Positions 61,819 through 64,000 of a stretch of DNA of 64,000 bases are shown here, one piece after another. Below the pieces are notes generated by a model. That model was not told where the DNA came from, ran no database searches, and saw nothing but the letters and a program-made list of their open reading frames with translations. This DNA comes from Mycobacterium sp. 852002-51057_SCH5723018 (GTDB taxonomy: Bacteria; Actinomycetota; Actinomycetes; Mycobacteriales; Mycobacteriaceae). A program made the position numbers and the translations under genes. The stretch is taken from positions 1-64,000 of the forward strand of contig NZ_LZIR01000098.1 in assembly GCF_001667035.1 (NCBI RefSeq). Direction: 5' to 3'. Every line of letters begins with the position of its first letter. The first letter of the stretch is position 1.

Positions 61819-62376
61819 ATGATCGACGAGGCTCTCTTCGATGCCGAAGAGAAAATGGAGAAGGCCGTGGCGGTGGCCCGTGACGACTTGGCGACCATTC
61901 GAACCGGCCGCGCGAACCCGGGCATGTTTTCCCGGATCACGATCGACTACTACGGCACCAGCACCCCGATCACCCAGCTGGCCAGCATCAATGTCCCCGA
62001 GGCGCGGCTTGTGGTCATCAAGCCCTACGAGGCCAATCAGCTGCACGCGATCGAGACCGCGATCCGCAACTCCGAGCTCGGGGTCAATCCCACCAACGAC
62101 GGCACCTTGATCCGGGTGGCCGTGCCGCAGCTCACCGAGGAGCGCCGGCGGGATCTGGTCAAGCAGGCCAAGCACAAGGGCGAGGAAGCCCGGGTTTCGG
62201 TGCGCAACATCCGTCGCAAGGCGATGGAGGAGCTGCACCGCATCCGCAAGGACGGCGAGGCCGGCGAGGATGAGGTGGGCCGGGCGGAAAAGGATCTGGA
62301 CAAGACCACCCATCAGTACGTCACCCAGATCGATGAGCTGGTAAAGCACAAAGAAGGCGAGCTGCTGGAGGTCTAG
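61819..62376 (+). CDS. frr: Ribosome recycling factor
   Basis: 185 residues, canonical length. MIDEALFDAEEKMEKAV, IRTGRANPGMF and the C-terminal KELDELVKHKEGELLEV-like end are typical. It splits the post-termination ribosome with EF-G. 15 bases after pyrH. Confidence 0.98.
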   Translation: MIDEALFDAEEKMEKAVAVARDDLATIRTGRANPGMFSRITIDYYGTSTPITQLASINVPEARLVVIKPYEANQLHAIETAIRNSELGVNPTNDGTLIRVAVPQLTEERRRDLVKQAKHKGEEARVSVRNIRRKAMEELHRIRKDGEAGEDEVGRAEKDLDKTTHQYVTQIDELVKHKEGELLEV

Positions 62377-62407
62377 CGGCCGATCAGCAGCTAACTCGTT
62401 CAGGTCA

Positions 62408-63331
62408 GTGGCGACTACCGGCGCAGCCACCCCGCCCGACGAGCCCGCGCGCGGATCCAAGGAGACGGTGCAGGAACCGGCCAAGAAGACGTCCCGGGCC
62501 GGCCGCGACCTGCGCGCCGCGATCGCGGTGGGTGTGGGCATCGGCAGCGTTCTCGTCGTGACGCTGCTGTTCGCCCCCCGCTTTTGGGTCGCCCTCGTCG
62601 CGGCGGCCATATTGGTGGCCAGCCACGAGGTGGTGCGGCGGCTGCGCGAGGCGGGCTACGTCATCCCGGTCATCCCGCTGCTGGTCGGTGGGCAGGTGAC
62701 CGTCTGGCTGACCTGGCCGTTCCACGCCGCGGGCGCGCTGGCCGGGTTCGGCGGCACGGTGGTGGTGTGCAACTTCTGGCGGCTGTTCATGCAGGACAAC
62801 AGCAAACGGACCGAGCCGTTCGCCGGTTCGCCGTCGGCGAACTACCTGCGGGACGCGTCGGCCACCGTTTTCCTGGCCGCCTGGGTGCCGCTGTTCGCGT
62901 CCTTCGGCGCCTTGCTGGTGTACCCGCACGACGGCGCCGGGCGGGTGTTCTGCCTGATGGTCACCGTTGTCGCCTCCGATGTGGGCGGCTACGCGGTGGG
63001 CGTGCTGTTCGGCAAGCACCCGATGGTCCCGGCGATCAGCCCGAAGAAGTCCTGGGAGGGATTCGCCGGGTCGCTGGTGTTCGGGATCACGGCCGCGATC
63101 CTGACCGCGACCTTCCTGGCGGAAAAGCCGCCGTGGATCGGTGCCGTGCTGGGTGTCGTCCTCGTGCTGACCTGCACGCTGGGCGACCTGGTGGAGTCCC
63201 AGGTCAAACGCGACCTCGGGATCAAGGACATGGGCCGGCTGCTGCCCGGCCACGGCGGCCTGATGGACCGGCTCGACGGGGTACTTCCGTCGGCCGTCGC
63301 TGCCTGGACGGTGCTGACGCTGCTTCCCTAG
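62408..63331 (+). CDS. cdsA: Phosphatidate cytidylyltransferase
   Basis: 307 residues, GTG start. Cytoplasmic Pro/Glu/Lys-rich N terminus, about eight membrane segments, and the CDP-diglyceride synthase signature VKRDLGIKDMGRLLPGHGG near the C terminus. It makes CDP-diacylglycerol for phospholipids. Orthologue of Rv2881c. Confidence 0.97.
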   Translation: MATTGAATPPDEPARGSKETVQEPAKKTSRAGRDLRAAIAVGVGIGSVLVVTLLFAPRFWVALVAAAILVASHEVVRRLREAGYVIPVIPLLVGGQVTVWLTWPFHAAGALAGFGGTVVVCNFWRLFMQDNSKRTEPFAGSPSANYLRDASATVFLAAWVPLFASFGALLVYPHDGAGRVFCLMVTVVASDVGGYAVGVLFGKHPMVPAISPKKSWEGFAGSLVFGITAAILTATFLAEKPPWIGAVLGVVLVLTCTLGDLVESQVKRDLGIKDMGRLLPGHGGLMDRLDGVLPSAVAAWTVLTLLP

Positions 63332-63372
63332 ATTTTTCGGGGTGCCCTGACAGGACGGATACTGGACAGGTC

Positions 63373-64000
63373 ATGGCCCAACAGTTGGTTTTCTCCGAGC
63401 CCCGCCGCAACAGGCCGCCGCGACACCTGGCCGATCTCGACGCGGCGGGCCGCGCGTCGGCCGTCGCCGAGCTGGGTTTGCCTCCGTTTCGCGCCAGGCA
63501 GCTCGCGCACCAGTACTACGGACGGCTGATCGCCGATCCCCAAGCGATGACGGACCTACCGGCGTCGGTGCGCTCGGCCATCGCCGAGGCGATGTTTCCC
63601 GACCTACTCACCGCCGCCGCCGAGGTGAGCTGTGATGCCGGCCAAACCCGAAAGACGTTGTGGCGCGCCATCGATGGCGCCACCGTCGAGTCGGTGCTGA
63701 TGCGTTATCCGCAACGCAACACGGTGTGCATTTCGTCGCAGGCCGGTTGCGGCATGGCCTGCCCGTTCTGTGCCACCGGCCAGGGCGGGCTGACCCGCAA
63801 CCTGTCCACGGCCGAGATTCTCGAACAGGTGCGGGCGGCCGCCGCGGCCCTGCGCGACGACTTCGGTGATCGGCTGTCGAACGTGGTTTTCATGGGCATG
63901 GGGGAGCCGCTGGCCAATTACGCCCGGGTGGTGGCCGCGGTGCAGCGCATCACCGAACCGCCGCCCGACGGCTTCGGCATTTCGGGCCGCTCGGTGACGG
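63373..64000 (+). CDS. rlmN: 23S rRNA (adenine-C2)-methyltransferase RlmN, partial
   Basis: About 209 residues are in the window and the gene runs off the right edge. The radical-SAM Cys triad is in CGMACPFCATGQGG, with VVFMGMGEPLANY further on. It methylates A2503 of 23S rRNA and A37 in tRNA. It follows cdsA by 41 bases. Confidence 0.94.
   Translation, partial: MAQQLVFSEPRRNRPPRHLADLDAAGRASAVAELGLPPFRARQLAHQYYGRLIADPQAMTDLPASVRSAIAEAMFPDLLTAAAEVSCDAGQTRKTLWRAIDGATVESVLMRYPQRNTVCISSQAGCGMACPFCATGQGGLTRNLSTAEILEQVRAAAAALRDDFGDRLSNVVFMGMGEPLANYARVVAAVQRITEPPPDGFGISGRSVT

Overview
This window is a piece of a slow-growing Mycobacterium chromosome, most like the Mycobacterium avium complex or a close relative. 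The evidence is the very high GC content, the PE/PPE proteins, an MPT63-type secreted protein, the mycobacterial SepIVA, PknI, LppW and DacB2 proteins, and a gene order that follows M. tuberculosis from Rv2927c down to Rv2880c, read in the opposite orientation. The species is inferred from recalled synteny and protein families; no database search was run.

Layout. 1-110 is G/C homopolymer-rich sequence that looks like a contig end. 215-1396 is a metal-type permease with a CsoR-like palindrome upstream. 1763-15127 is a core block: sepIVA, a DUF177 protein, rnc, mutM, an OsmC protein, acyP, smc, ftsY and the nitrogen operon amt-glnB-glnD. 15245-17861 holds a DEAH helicase and an alpha/beta hydrolase on the minus strand. 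17998-24859 holds ffh, two amidohydrolases, pknI and a TetR regulator. 24854-28087 holds dacB2, a small secreted protein, a MoaD-like protein paired with a BNR-repeat protein, and a SnoaL-like protein. 28323-34127 is the translation and export block: rpsP, khpA, rimM, trmD, lppW, rplS, lepB, rnhB and a DUF2469 protein. 34146-40085 holds a GAF-ANTAR regulator, an SDR, fdhD, a YraN protein, comM and dprA.

40092-47377 is an accessory block inserted between dprA and viuB, which are neighbours in M. tuberculosis. It encodes an HMG-CoA-lyase-like enzyme, a CaiB/BaiF CoA-transferase, an MFS transporter, PPE-PE-PPE (the last one frameshifted) and an IclR regulator. It reads as a candidate uptake and CoA-dependent catabolism module for a small organic acid, with PE/PPE proteins as possible outer-membrane partners. 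This is the best candidate here for an undescribed system.

47485-54467 returns to the core: viuB, an FMN-dependent hydroxy-acid oxidase, xerC, an M23 peptidase, rpsB, tsf and amiC. 54472-57260 holds a MarR regulator with a clear operator, then a run of general-stress-type genes (DUF1360, ChaB, DUF2795, SDR). 57806-60652 holds an MPT63-like antigen, an acyltransferase, a GlnR-like regulator and a CsbD protein. 60970-64000 holds pyrH, frr, cdsA and the start of rlmN.

Three families of short intergenic repeats recur. One is a hairpin element found at three loci whose outer stem changes on both sides together, which suggests selection on a folded structure.
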